64,000 nt of DNA from Pseudomonas sp. DTU_2021_1001937_2_SI_NGA_ILE_001 (GTDB lineage Bacteria; Pseudomonadota; Gammaproteobacteria; Pseudomonadales; Pseudomonadaceae): contig NZ_CP135971.1 in assembly GCF_032463525.1 (NCBI RefSeq), positions 1,364,001 to 1,428,000 on the forward strand, read 5' to 3'. Of this stretch, positions 46,124-54,464 are shown piece after piece. The stretch's first letter is position 1, and each line of letters begins with the position of its first letter. The notes under the pieces were generated by a model. The model made no database searches and had not been told where the DNA came from. It was given only the letters and a program-made list of their open reading frames with translations. Position numbers and translations under genes: made by a program.

Positions 46124-47209
46124 TCAGGACTGCGCCAGCGCCCGACGCTGCCCGAAGTACCGCTTGCTGAAAGCGTTGGCGCGATCCAGTACCGGCTTTT
46201 CGAAGCAGCGGTAGCCAACCCAGCCATAGCACAGGACCGCCGCGAGCATCAGCAGCGCAAACAAGAAATTGTCCAGCAGGCTCAGCGGCGAGCCGCCCCA
46301 CCACAGCCACACACGGCCGATCACACCGAGCACCAGCAAGTGCGAAAGGTAGACCGTGTAAGACATGTCGCCGACGGCAACCAGTGCTGGCGTAGGGCTC
46401 AGCAGGCCACGGCGCTCCAGCAGTGCCGTGGCCAGGACCAGGGTGCCGAACACCACGCCGACCACCAGCATGCGCGCCAGGCCATGACCTTCGAACAGCT
46501 GCAGGTAGCCGATCAGCGGCACGCCCAGCAGCGCTGCCAGCCCCAGCAGCGCCCACACCAGGCGGTCGGGCAGCCTGGCGCTGGCCGGGCTGTAGAAGAA
46601 CAGCGCCAACGCCGCCCCAGCGATGAACTCCAGCGCATAGGGGTGCAGGATGATCTGCACCACCGGTGAATAGTCCTGCCAGTCCTGCATGGCGTTGAAC
46701 GCCACCAGCACCACCGCCCACAGCGCCAGGAACATCGGCAGGCGGCGCTCCTGCCAGGGCAGCAAGGCGCTGAACACCAGGTAGAACCACAATTCGAAGA
46801 CCAATGACCAGGCCACCATCACCAGCAGCACCTTGTCACTGGGCAACAGCAGGAAAGAAGCCAGCAGGTTGGACTCGCCATGGCCGCTGTTGACCATGCC
46901 CGGCTGCACCAGGTACACCGCCAGGGTGATGAAGTAGTAGAGCCAGTAGGTGGGGTAGATGCGCGACACCCGGTTATACAGGAAGCGCTGCGCCTCGCGG
47001 CCATCCTGAAAGCGCCCGCGGCTGACGATCACCATGACGAAACCGCTGATCACGAAGAACAGGTCGACGCCCAGCTGGAAGAACTCCAGCCACTGCGGCA
47101 GGAGCCGGTCACCGCCGGAATACTTGGCTTCTACCGAGGTCATGTGGAACAGCACCACGCCCAACACCGCAACGCCCCTGAGCCCTTGCAGGGAAAACAG
47201 CCGCTCCAT
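46124..47209 (-). CDS. OafA/NodX-type membrane acyltransferase
   Basis: A 361-residue acyltransferase-3 protein with about ten membrane helices. The N-terminus ERLFSLQGLRGVAVLGVVLFHMTSVEA has the conserved R-G-x-A...H arrangement; FQLGVDLFFVISGFVMV and RFLYNRVSRIYPTYWLYYF complete the signature. It transfers O-acetyl or similar groups to envelope glycans. ATG 47209 has TGGAG 5 nt upstream. No polysaccharide cluster is adjacent, so its substrate is unknown. Confidence 0.92.
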   Translation of the reverse strand: MERLFSLQGLRGVAVLGVVLFHMTSVEAKYSGGDRLLPQWLEFFQLGVDLFFVISGFVMVIVSRGRFQDGREAQRFLYNRVSRIYPTYWLYYFITLAVYLVQPGMVNSGHGESNLLASFLLLPSDKVLLVMVAWSLVFELWFYLVFSALLPWQERRLPMFLALWAVVLVAFNAMQDWQDYSPVVQIILHPYALEFIAGAALALFFYSPASARLPDRLVWALLGLAALLGVPLIGYLQLFEGHGLARMLVVGVVFGTLVLATALLERRGLLSPTPALVAVGDMSYTVYLSHLLVLGVIGRVWLWWGGSPLSLLDNFLFALLMLAAVLCYGWVGYRCFEKPVLDRANAFSKRYFGQRRALAQS

Positions 47210-47381
47210 GCCCACTCCATCGCACCCGGCCCTCGGCCGGTGTTGCCTGTCACCGGGGAAGCATTCCCCCCTCGTCATGGCGCTAGAGCATAGCCAAGGG
47301 CCAGGATTATGGAAGCCCCCACGGTGACTTGCGCTGCTCAGCCCGGAACCGGCGGCGAACCCTACGACGGCTCAGGTGAGC

Positions 47382-47442
47382 GTAGGACCGGCTTCAGCCG
47401 GGAAAAGCTTCAAAACAGCTTCCCGGCTAAAGCCGGTCCTAC
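47382..47442. repeat. REP-like inverted pair
   Basis: Two 23-nt arms (47382-47404 and 47420-47442) are reverse complements with one mismatch, each containing the CCGGCTT-A/CAGCCGG mini-hairpin, and are joined by 15 nt. They can fold into one long hairpin. Position between two leftward genes and the form match Pseudomonas REP doublets. It may also stop transcription after amt, which ends 10 nt away. Confidence 0.85.
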
Positions 47443-47452
47443 TGGCTCGGAA

Positions 47453-48661
47453 TCAATCCTGGCTGACCGCACCGATCTTGTGGATCGACAGGTCGGCGCC
47501 GTAGTACTCCTGCTCCTGGGTCAAGCGCAGGCCCACGGTCAGCCTGAGCAGTCCATACACCGCAAAACCGCCGGCCAACGCCACCAGCACCCCCAGCAGG
47601 CTGCCGATCAGCTGGCTGGTCAGGCTGACCCCGCCCAGCCCACCCAGCGCCTCCTGACCGAAGATCCCGCAGGCGATGCCGCCCCAGACGCCACACAGGC
47701 CATGCAGCGGCCAGACACCCAGCACGTCGTCGATCTTCCAGCGCACCTGGGCGGCGGTGAAGCACCAGACGAACAAGGCACCGGCCAGTGCGCCGGTGAC
47801 CATCGCACCGACCGGGTGCATCAGGTCGGAGCCGGCACATACGGCAACCAGCCCGGCCAGCGGGCCGTTGTGCAGGAAGCCCGGGTCATTGCGCCCGACC
47901 ACCAGGGCCGCCACGGTACCGCCAACCATGGCCATCAGCGAGTTGACCGCCACCAGGCCACTGACCGCCGGCAGGGTCTGGGCACTCATGACGTTGAAGC
48001 CGAACCAGCCGACGATGAGGATCCATGAGCCCAGGGCCAGGAAAGGAATGCTCGATGGCGGGTAGGCCACCAGTCGGCCCTCCCGGTAACGGCCATGGCG
48101 CGAACCCAGCAGCAGCACGGCGGCCAGGGCCAGCCAGCCGCCCATGGCGTGCACCACCACGGAGCCGGCGAAGTCATGGAAGCTGGCGCCGAAACGCGCT
48201 TGCAGCCAGGCTTGCAGACCGAAGTTGCCGTTCCAGATCAGGCCCTCGAAGAACGGATAGACGAAGGCCACGATCAGCGCCGTCGCACACAGCTGCGGCA
48301 CGAAGCGTGCGCGTTCGGCGATCCCCCCCGAGATGATCGCTGGAATCGCCGCAGCGAAGGTCAGCAGGAAAAAGAACTTCACCAGTGCATAGCCGTGGTC
48401 GGCGTTGATCACCGCTGCGGGCTGCATGAAATTCACGCCGTAGGCGACCCAGTAGCCGATGAAGAAATACACCACCGTCGACACGGCGAAGTCGCTGAGG
48501 ATCTTCGACAGGGCGTTGACCTGATTCTTCTGCCGGACAGTGCCGACCTCAAGAAAGGCGAAGCCGGCGTGCATGGCCAGGACCATGACCGCGCCAAGCA
48601 GCAGAAACAGGGTATTGGAGCTATGGACCAGGGTGTCCACAGCGCTGTGCACATTTTCCAT
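47453..48661 (-). CDS. amt: ammonium transporter (Amt family)
   Basis: A 402-residue, 11-helix inner-membrane channel for ammonium. Conserved parts: FLLLGAVMVLAMHAGFAFLEVG at the N-terminus, HDFAGSVVVHAMGG with the substrate Asp and first pore His, and VWPLHGLCGVWGG with the second pore His. No glnK lies next to it, so it is probably a second Amt paralogue rather than the PII-controlled AmtB (inference). The start at ATG 48661 has only a weak ribosome site. Confidence 0.94.
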   Translation of the reverse strand: MENVHSAVDTLVHSSNTLFLLLGAVMVLAMHAGFAFLEVGTVRQKNQVNALSKILSDFAVSTVVYFFIGYWVAYGVNFMQPAAVINADHGYALVKFFFLLTFAAAIPAIISGGIAERARFVPQLCATALIVAFVYPFFEGLIWNGNFGLQAWLQARFGASFHDFAGSVVVHAMGGWLALAAVLLLGSRHGRYREGRLVAYPPSSIPFLALGSWILIVGWFGFNVMSAQTLPAVSGLVAVNSLMAMVGGTVAALVVGRNDPGFLHNGPLAGLVAVCAGSDLMHPVGAMVTGALAGALFVWCFTAAQVRWKIDDVLGVWPLHGLCGVWGGIACGIFGQEALGGLGGVSLTSQLIGSLLGVLVALAGGFAVYGLLRLTVGLRLTQEQEYYGADLSIHKIGAVSQD

Positions 48662-49000
48662 TGCGAAGGCAGACCTGCAAGTTCTGGAAAGCACCAAAGC
48701 GAAACACTCTTCAACCAGAGCGCACCGAACTGGAGCGCAGAGCTGGCATGCCGATCCCTAGGCGATGCCCCGACGCGGGGCATGAAGTGAAAAAAGCTCA
48801 GGACATTTCCCGGTTATTGGAGTTTTGACGTAAGGTGGCCCGGCTTCAGCGCGCTGGTTTGGCGCAGCGGGAACACCCGACGCACCACGGCGAAGCAATT
48901 CCTGTACCAGCCCTTGCGAGAGAGCCTGCCGGCAATTGGAGTGAACCTTCCGTGCCAGCGTCTACTCTCACCCCAGACACGCCATTGCATGGAGAACACC
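48662..49000. other. 339-nt divergent intergenic region, amt / YqjD-like operon
   Basis: Contains an 8-bp perfect hairpin ATGCCCCG/CGGGGCAT (48765-48783) next to an A-run, which has no gene to terminate on the plus strand, and the promoters of both flanking genes. I found no NtrC or sigma-54 motif. No small gene is supported. Confidence 0.5.
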
Positions 49001-49315
49001 ATGGCCCGACGCACCGCACAGACCGCCCAGGAAGTCCTGTTGGCTGACTTCCAGACCCTGGTGGCCGATACCGAGAAACTGCTCGAACACACCGCCTCGC
49101 TCGCCGGTGAGCAGGCGGACCAGTTGCGCGACCAGATCCACGAAAGCCTGTTGCGTGCCCGCGAGACGCTCAAGCTGACCGAAGACTCCCTGCGCCAACG
49201 CGGCGAAGCCGCCGTGCAGGCCACCGAAGACTATGTGCAGAGCAACCCCTGGCAGTCGGTGGGCATCGCTGCGGGCGTAGGTTTCCTGATCGGTTTGCTG
49301 GCCTCGAGGCGCTGA
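49001..49315 (+). CDS. DUF883/YqjD/ElaB-family membrane-anchored protein
   Basis: A 104-residue protein with a long amphipathic helical part (residues 10-75, LLADFQTLVADTEKLLEHTASLAGEQ...) and one C-terminal membrane anchor, VGIAAGVGFLIGLLASRR. YqjD/ElaB relatives tie ribosomes to the inner membrane in stationary phase. ATG 49001 has GGAG upstream; the in-frame ATG 48989 would lie on the ribosome site. First gene of a three-gene operon. Confidence 0.92.
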   Translation: MARRTAQTAQEVLLADFQTLVADTEKLLEHTASLAGEQADQLRDQIHESLLRARETLKLTEDSLRQRGEAAVQATEDYVQSNPWQSVGIAAGVGFLIGLLASRR

Positions 49316-49319
49316 GCCC

Positions 49320-49712
49320 ATGAAACCCGACAGCGAATCCCCCACCGGCGAAGCGCCAGGCGGCTCATCGCCGAAAAGACTGGGTGCGGCCTTCCTGGGG
49401 CTGCTGCACAGCCACGTCGAACTGTTCGGCATCGAGCTGCAGGAACAGAAAGCGCGCAGCGTCAGCCTGCTGCTGTTCGCCGGCCTGACCCTGGTATTCG
49501 CCCTGTTACTGCTCACCGGGCTCTCGGCACTGTTGCTGATCGTACTGTGGGACAGCTATCGCCTGGTCGGCATCATCGGCCTGTGCGTGTTCTATTTCCT
49601 GGCTGCGTTGTTCTTCGGCCTGCGCCTGAAAGCCGCGATTTTCGATGAATCGTCGCCATTCAGCGCTACCCTCGAAGAGCTGGCCAACGACCGTGAGCGA
49701 CTGCTGCCATGA
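49320..49712 (+). CDS. phage-holin-like/YqjE-family membrane protein
   Basis: A 130-residue protein with a soluble start, then two long membrane helices (VSLLLFAGLTLVFALLLLTGLSALLLIVLW and VGIIGLCVFYFLAALFFGLRL). FLGLLHSHVELFGIELQEQKARS matches the YqjE/holin-X pattern. The holin label reflects fold resemblance only; the YqjD-YqjE-YqjK order shows a chromosomal operon, not a phage. It overlaps the next gene by 4 nt. Confidence 0.88.
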   Translation: MKPDSESPTGEAPGGSSPKRLGAAFLGLLHSHVELFGIELQEQKARSVSLLLFAGLTLVFALLLLTGLSALLLIVLWDSYRLVGIIGLCVFYFLAALFFGLRLKAAIFDESSPFSATLEELANDRERLLP

Positions 49713-50065
49713 GTGAACCGAAGTCCCACCAAGGCAATACGCGGCGTGAACTGCGCAAGGCGCTCGTGCGCTTGCGCATGGAAATGCATCGCCAGGAAAT
49801 CCGTCACGAATCGACGCAATTGCTGCAGCCTTTGCGGCGCGTGCGCGGCATGGCGCAGGGTCTGCCGGGCTCGCTGGGCATCCGTCATGCGCCATTGTGG
49901 GGCGTGGGCGCGGTGGCCCTGCTGGGCTTTCTCAGCGGGCGCGGCGCCGGCAAGGGCGACCGAGCCAGGACGTCCAGTGGCCTGGCACGCATAGTCCGGC
50001 TAGGGGTTGCCCTGATGCCACTGATTCGAATGGCCATCCAAAGCCGGAGGGCTGGCAAACCCTGA
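49709..50065 (+). CDS. YqjK-like hypothetical protein
   Basis: A 118-residue basic protein, third in the operon. The N-terminal half is charged and helical (RRELRKALVRLRMEMHRQEIRHESTQLLQPLRRV), with one membrane span near residues 66-80 (LWGVGAVALLGFLSG) and a basic C-terminus. The ATGA overlap with the preceding gene indicates coupling. Function unknown; YqjK-type partners are usual in this operon. Confidence 0.82.
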   Translation: MSEPKSHQGNTRRELRKALVRLRMEMHRQEIRHESTQLLQPLRRVRGMAQGLPGSLGIRHAPLWGVGAVALLGFLSGRGAGKGDRARTSSGLARIVRLGVALMPLIRMAIQSRRAGKP

Positions 50066-50098
50066 TGGCATTTTGGCTGTAATCTTGCTATGCATATC

Positions 50099-50136
50099 AG
50101 CCGCGCTTCGGTCACCTCCGTCGCGCGGCTTTTTTG
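50099..50136 (+). terminator. Rho-independent terminator of the YqjD-E-K-like operon
   Basis: Stem AGCCGCGC / GCGCGGCT (8 bp) with an inner CGG/CCG pair in the 16-nt loop, followed by five Ts. It ends only 22 nt before the GTG start of the EAL gene. Confidence 0.88.
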
Positions 50137-50157
50137 TGGACTTTCAAGGAGCACCAT

Positions 50158-51321
50158 GTGATCCATGGGCAACCCATCGCCTGTTTCCAGCCGTTCATCG
50201 ATACCGCGACCGGCCGGATTGCAGGTATCGAAGCGCTAGGCCGCCTGCGCGACGGGACTGGCCAGCTGCATTCGGTGGGCCCGCTGTTCAATGACCCGGA
50301 CTTGCCGGCCGACGCTCTGCTGCAGCTCGACAGGCAACTGCGTGACGACGCTCTGGCGCGCCTTCACGAAGCGCCGCAAGACTGGTTCCTGAGCCTGAAC
50401 ATGTCGCCGCGCTGGATCAGCAGCCTGGAGCCTGGCGCGCCCCTGCCCAGCCTCGAACAGCTTCGCCAGCATGACGTGCCGCCGCAACGCGTGGTGTTCG
50501 AGATCACCGAGTTGAGTGGCGACAGCCAACGCCTGAACGAGGTGGTCGACCGCTACCGGCAGGCCGGCGCGCGTATCGCCATCGACGATTTCGGCGCCGG
50601 CTATTCGCAACTCGACCGGGTTCTGGCCCTGCAGCCGGACATTCTCAAGCTCGACATGCGCCTGTTCCAGTCGGCGGCCCGTGGCGGCCCGAGCAGCGAG
50701 GTGGTGCGGGCACTGGCACTGATGGCGGAAAAGACCGGCTGCTGGATCATCGCCGAAGGCGTGGAGACCGAAGCCGAACTGCACTTCGCCCTGGAATGCG
50801 GGGCGCGCTACGTGCAGGGGTATCTGTTCGCCCGCGCCGAACCGCAGTTCTTCGGTGCCGAGCGCTTCATCCAGGATTTCGCCGAGCTGCGTGACCGCTA
50901 TGTGCTGCACAAGGTGGCCGAACGCGCGCGGTTGATGAACCTGCGCCGCCAGCTGGCGCAATTGATGAGCCTGTTGCGCCGCTGGGCGCTGAACCAGGCC
51001 CCGCTCAACGAACTACCGCAACCGCGCGACTACCCCTGGCTGCTGCGCTTCTACCAGTGCGACCGCCACGGCACGCAGATGACCCCCAACCTAGAGTGGC
51101 GCAACGGAGCCTGGCACAGCGACGCACGTTACGTGGGCCACAACTGGTCGTGGCGCCCGTACTTCTACCATTTGCTGGCCGAGGGCTGGGAAGAGCGCCG
51201 GCTGATCCTGTCCAACACCTACCGCGACGCGACCACCAACCAGTATTGCCTGACCGCCGGCCAGTTCTTCGGTGCCGACCAGCGGCTGCTGCTGATCGAT
51301 GTGGACGCCGCCGGTCTTTAG
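50158..51321 (+). CDS. EAL-domain c-di-GMP phosphodiesterase with YkuI_C-like sensor domain
   Basis: A 387-residue cytoplasmic protein from GTG 50158, chosen because AAGGAG lies 6 nt upstream. The EAL domain (about 5-240) is complete: EALGRLR, NMS, FEITE, DDFGAGYSQL, LKLDMR, AEGVETEAEL and YVQGYLF hold the metal-binding and catalytic Glu, Asn, Asp and Lys residues, so it should cleave c-di-GMP. Residues about 280-385 (YPWLLRFYQCDRHGTQMTPNLEWRN, SWRPYFYHLLAEG, LSNTYRDATTNQYCLTAGQFF) form a PDC/YkuI_C-type ligand domain. The gene stands alone behind a terminator. Confidence 0.92.
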   Translation: MIHGQPIACFQPFIDTATGRIAGIEALGRLRDGTGQLHSVGPLFNDPDLPADALLQLDRQLRDDALARLHEAPQDWFLSLNMSPRWISSLEPGAPLPSLEQLRQHDVPPQRVVFEITELSGDSQRLNEVVDRYRQAGARIAIDDFGAGYSQLDRVLALQPDILKLDMRLFQSAARGGPSSEVVRALALMAEKTGCWIIAEGVETEAELHFALECGARYVQGYLFARAEPQFFGAERFIQDFAELRDRYVLHKVAERARLMNLRRQLAQLMSLLRRWALNQAPLNELPQPRDYPWLLRFYQCDRHGTQMTPNLEWRNGAWHSDARYVGHNWSWRPYFYHLLAEGWEERRLILSNTYRDATTNQYCLTAGQFFGADQRLLLIDVDAAGL

Positions 51322-51577
51322 CTTTGTACGAAAAGCCGGCGAGCGAAAGTCAGGCAAGGCGCAACGAGCACAGCGAGTAACGGCCGCAGGCTGGCCCGCA
51401 GGGCGAGCGTCAGCGAGTCGAAACAGGCGATTAACGCCGCATGGCCGAGCGCAGACACTTTTGCTACGAAACCTGGCGCACGAAACCCGACAGGCCGCCT
51501 GAGATCAGATTGAAACCCTTGCAGGCCGGGCGTCGAACCCGGAAGCTAGGGTTTCTCGTACTGACGGAGCGACGGCC

Positions 51578-52912
51578 TTGGACTGGCAGACCCTGCTTAA
51601 CCGCGAACGACTCGGCAAACCGCTGCACAGCTCCGAAGAGCTGGGCCGCAGCCCATTCCACAAGGACCACGACCGGATCATCTTCTCTGGCGCCTTCCGC
51701 CGCCTGGGGCGCAAGACCCAGGTCCACCCGATGTCCAGCAATGACCACATCCACACCCGCCTGACCCACTCGCTGGAAGTCAGCTGCGTGGGCCGCTCGC
51801 TGGGCATGCGTGTCGGCGAAACCCTGCGCGACAGCCTGCCCGACTGGTGCGAGCCGAGCGACCTGGGAATGATCGTGCAGTCGGCCTGCCTGGCCCACGA
51901 CATCGGTAACCCGCCCTTCGGCCATTCCGGCGAAGACGCGATCCGCAACTGGTTCAAGCAGGCTGCAGGACGCGGCTGGCTCGACGGCATGAGCGAAGCG
52001 GAGCGCCAGGATTTCCTGAGCTTCGAAGGCAATGCGCAAGGCCTGCGGGTGCTCAGCCAGCTCGAGTATCACCAGTTCGACGGTGGCATGCGCCTCACCT
52101 ACGCGACCCTGGGCACCTACCTCAAGTACCCCTGGACCGCCCGCCACGCCGACGCCCAAGGCTACAAGAAACACAAGTTCGGCTGTTACCAGAGCGAGCT
52201 GCCGATTCTCGAACAGATCGCCCACAAACTCGGCATTCCTCAGGTCGAGGACCAGCGCTGGGCGCGCCATCCGCTGGTGTACCTGATGGAGGCCGCCGAT
52301 GACATCTGCTACGCCCTCATCGACCTGGAAGATGGCCTGGAAATGGACCTGTTGCAGTACGCCGAGGTCGAGGCACTGCTGCTCGACCTGGTCGGTGACG
52401 ACCTGCCGCACACCTATCGCCAGCTGGGCGCGGACGACTCGCGACGGCGCAAGCTGGCGATCCTGCGCGGCAAGGCCATCGAGCACCTGACCAACGCCGC
52501 CGCCCGGGCTTTCGTCGAACAACAGGACGCGCTGCTGGCCGGCCATCTGGAAGGCGACCTGGTCGAACACATGCATGGCCCGGCCAAGCGCTGCGTGCTG
52601 AATGCCAAGGACATGGCACGCAAGAAGATCTTCCAGGACAAGCGCAAGACCCTGCATGAGATCGGCGCCTACACCACGCTGGAGGTCCTGCTAAACGCCT
52701 TCTGCGGGGCCGCCGTGGAACAGTGCGGGGGCCGTACGCCGTCGTTCAAGCACCGACGCATTCTCGACCTGCTGGGCAAGAGCGCGCCGGCACCGGATGC
52801 CTCACTGCACAGCGCCTTCCTGCGCATGATCGACTTCATCGCCGGCATGACCGACAGTTACGCCAGCGAAATGGCCCTGGAAATGACCGGCGGCGCCGGC
52901 CCGCATCGCTGA
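51578..52912 (+). CDS. dgt: dGTPase-family deoxynucleotide triphosphohydrolase
   Basis: A 444-residue HD-domain enzyme that hydrolyses dNTPs to deoxynucleoside plus triphosphate. Metal ligands are seen in [10 protein letters not shown] (His) and [16 protein letters not shown] (His-Asp), with the distal Asp in [16 protein letters not shown]. It begins with TTG 51578 (GGAG 8 nt upstream). Length fits the dGTPase-like subfamily 2; strict dGTP specificity is not implied. The 256-nt gap upstream holds a GC-rich sequence that may be a dispersed repeat. Confidence 0.93.
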   Translation: MDWQTLLNRERLGKPLHSSEELGRSPFHKDHDRIIFSGAFRRLGRKTQVHPMSSNDHIHTRLTHSLEVSCVGRSLGMRVGETLRDSLPDWCEPSDLGMIVQSACLAHDIGNPPFGHSGEDAIRNWFKQAAGRGWLDGMSEAERQDFLSFEGNAQGLRVLSQLEYHQFDGGMRLTYATLGTYLKYPWTARHADAQGYKKHKFGCYQSELPILEQIAHKLGIPQVEDQRWARHPLVYLMEAADDICYALIDLEDGLEMDLLQYAEVEALLLDLVGDDLPHTYRQLGADDSRRRKLAILRGKAIEHLTNAAARAFVEQQDALLAGHLEGDLVEHMHGPAKRCVLNAKDMARKKIFQDKRKTLHEIGAYTTLEVLLNAFCGAAVEQCGGRTPSFKHRRILDLLGKSAPAPDASLHSAFLRMIDFIAGMTDSYASEMALEMTGGAGPHR

Positions 52913-53144
52913 CCCCTGGCCGGCAACGGCGGAGCGGCCCATGGCCGCCCTGCCCCCTTATCTTCAGACAATTCCTACAGACCAGTCGGAAATACCTTAT
53001 CGCCCTGCCGGCAAAGCTTTCTGAATAATCCCGCCACTCGACACCACCCCTCATCGCCCGCCGGCCTGGCTTACCGAGCATCGGCCAGGCATTTGCTCCA
53101 CACAGGCCAGCGGTCGGTTTGCCTCCAAGCCTCCCGGAACCCCG

Positions 53145-53546
53145 ATGCCCAGACAAAACCTGCGGATCCTGCTCGTGGAAGACCACCCCTTCCAGCTGAT
53201 CTCCATTCAGGTCCTGCTCAACAACCAGGGCCATTTCCTGCTGACCCCAGCCTTGAACGCCGCGGAAGCCTTCAGCGCGATGCAGCGCAGCGAAGAGCCT
53301 TTCGACCTTCTGCTGTGCGACCAGGGGCTGCCCGACCTGCCGGGCCTGGAACTCATCGACCAGGCCTGGCGCAAGGCAATGGTCAGACAGGCAATCCTGC
53401 TCAGCGGCGTGGACGATGAAGCCTTGCAGGCCCTGGGCGCCAACGCCCGGCAACGGGGCATCCCGCTGCTGGGTTGCCTGAGCAAGCCATTGCATGGCCC
53501 CGACCTGGCCAGGCTGCTCGCCAACCTGCCCGAGACCGACACCTGA
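53145..53546 (+). CDS. stand-alone CheY-like receiver protein
   Basis: A 133-residue REC domain with no output part. Acidic pocket VEDHP (Glu12-Asp13), phospho-acceptor Asp59 in LLLCDQGLPDLPG, and the conserved Lys in CLSKPLHG. Its sequence resembles the receiver halves of Roc/Pvr-type regulators. It lies 291 nt before a LuxR-type regulator and a large hybrid kinase, so it is probably a third, phosphate-sink or modulating receiver of that system (inference). Confidence 0.88.
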   Translation: MPRQNLRILLVEDHPFQLISIQVLLNNQGHFLLTPALNAAEAFSAMQRSEEPFDLLLCDQGLPDLPGLELIDQAWRKAMVRQAILLSGVDDEALQALGANARQRGIPLLGCLSKPLHGPDLARLLANLPETDT

Positions 53547-53837
53547 AGTAACGCACCAGGCTCCGTCGGCACCTCTACATGCCCCGATCGTCACCTCACC
53601 GAACTTTCCGAACGGCCGAAAAGGATCCTTCAATAGCAAAAGCCCATCCGAAAACAGGCAATAACGATTAAACCATTTAAACCAGATTTGTATAACCAGG
53701 CAGTATCTCGTACGTCGATACGCCAATTAATGTAGGAACTTTCCTATATATATCCACACCGCCCTTTCATTCATGTGACTTGTCGAACATCTGAGCTAAT
53801 GTGCGCGCTTTCTTCGTTGCCTTGTATGGATTGACTT
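53547..53837 (+). promoter_or_regulatory. AT-rich leader of the LuxR-type regulator with a 14-bp RcsAB/BvgA-like palindrome
   Basis: The gap is strikingly AT-rich against its surroundings. TAGGAACTTTCCTA (53733-53746) is a perfect palindrome apart from its CT centre and overlaps a TATATAT -10-like run. It agrees with the RcsAB box as I recall it (TAAGAATATTCCTA) at 11 of 14 positions, and its right half equals the BvgA heptad TTTCCTA. Likely an autoregulatory site for the NarL/LuxR regulator 92 nt downstream. Confidence 0.6.
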
Positions 53838-54464
53838 ATGAACTCTGTGTTTATCATCGACGATCATCCGGTCATTCGGCTGGCCGTTCGCATGTTGCTC
53901 GAGAACGAAAACTACCAGGTGGTCGGCGAGACCGATAACGGCGTGGACGCCATGCAGATGGTGCGTGAATGCACGCCGGACCTGATCATCCTCGACATCA
54001 GCATCCCCAAGCTCGACGGCCTGGAAGTGCTGGCCCGCTTCAATGCCATGGGCCTGCCGTCCAAGATTCTGGTGCTGACCTCGCAGACACCCGCACTGTT
54101 CGCCATCCGCTGCATGCAATCCGGCGCAGCTGGTTATGTCTGCAAGCAGGAAGACCTCAGCGAACTGCTCAGTTCGGTCAAGGCGGTATTGTCCGGCTAC
54201 AATTACTTTCCCAGCCAGGCATTGAATCCACCCCCTCGGGAAGATGGCCAACCCAGCGAGATCGAACTGTTCAAACTGGTCAATGATCGCGAATTGATGG
54301 TACTGCAGTTATTTGCCCAGGGACGATCGAACAAGGAAATCGCCAAGGGAATGTTCCTCAGCAACAAGACTGTCAGCACTTACAAGACCCGCCTCATGCA
54401 GAAATTGAAAACCCGCACGCTGGTGGAACTCATCGACATGGCAAAACGCAACTCACTGGTGTGA
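53838..54464 (+). CDS. NarL/LuxR-family response regulator (BvgA/RocA1-like)
   Basis: A 208-residue regulator. The receiver (1-120) has Asp8-Asp9 and acceptor Asp53 (LIILDISIPKLDG). The LuxR helix-turn-helix follows at about 146-195 (LVNDRELMVLQLFAQGRSNKEIAKGMFLSNKTVSTYKTRLMQKL). It overlaps the hybrid kinase gene by 4 nt (GTGA), fixing that kinase as its partner. In P. aeruginosa the closest known set, RocA1-RocS1, controls Cup fimbriae; no fimbrial genes are in this window. Confidence 0.93.
   Translation: MNSVFIIDDHPVIRLAVRMLLENENYQVVGETDNGVDAMQMVRECTPDLIILDISIPKLDGLEVLARFNAMGLPSKILVLTSQTPALFAIRCMQSGAAGYVCKQEDLSELLSSVKAVLSGYNYFPSQALNPPPREDGQPSEIELFKLVNDRELMVLQLFAQGRSNKEIAKGMFLSNKTVSTYKTRLMQKLKTRTLVELIDMAKRNSLV

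Noticed and set aside
48765..48783. Hairpin ATGCCCCG/CGGGGCAT as a terminator
   Set aside because: It lies between divergent genes with no upstream transcript to end on either strand; kept only as a structure note.
49320..49712. Holin-like gene as a sign of prophage
   Set aside because: Its neighbours are YqjD- and YqjK-like; no phage structural, lysis or integrase gene is present.
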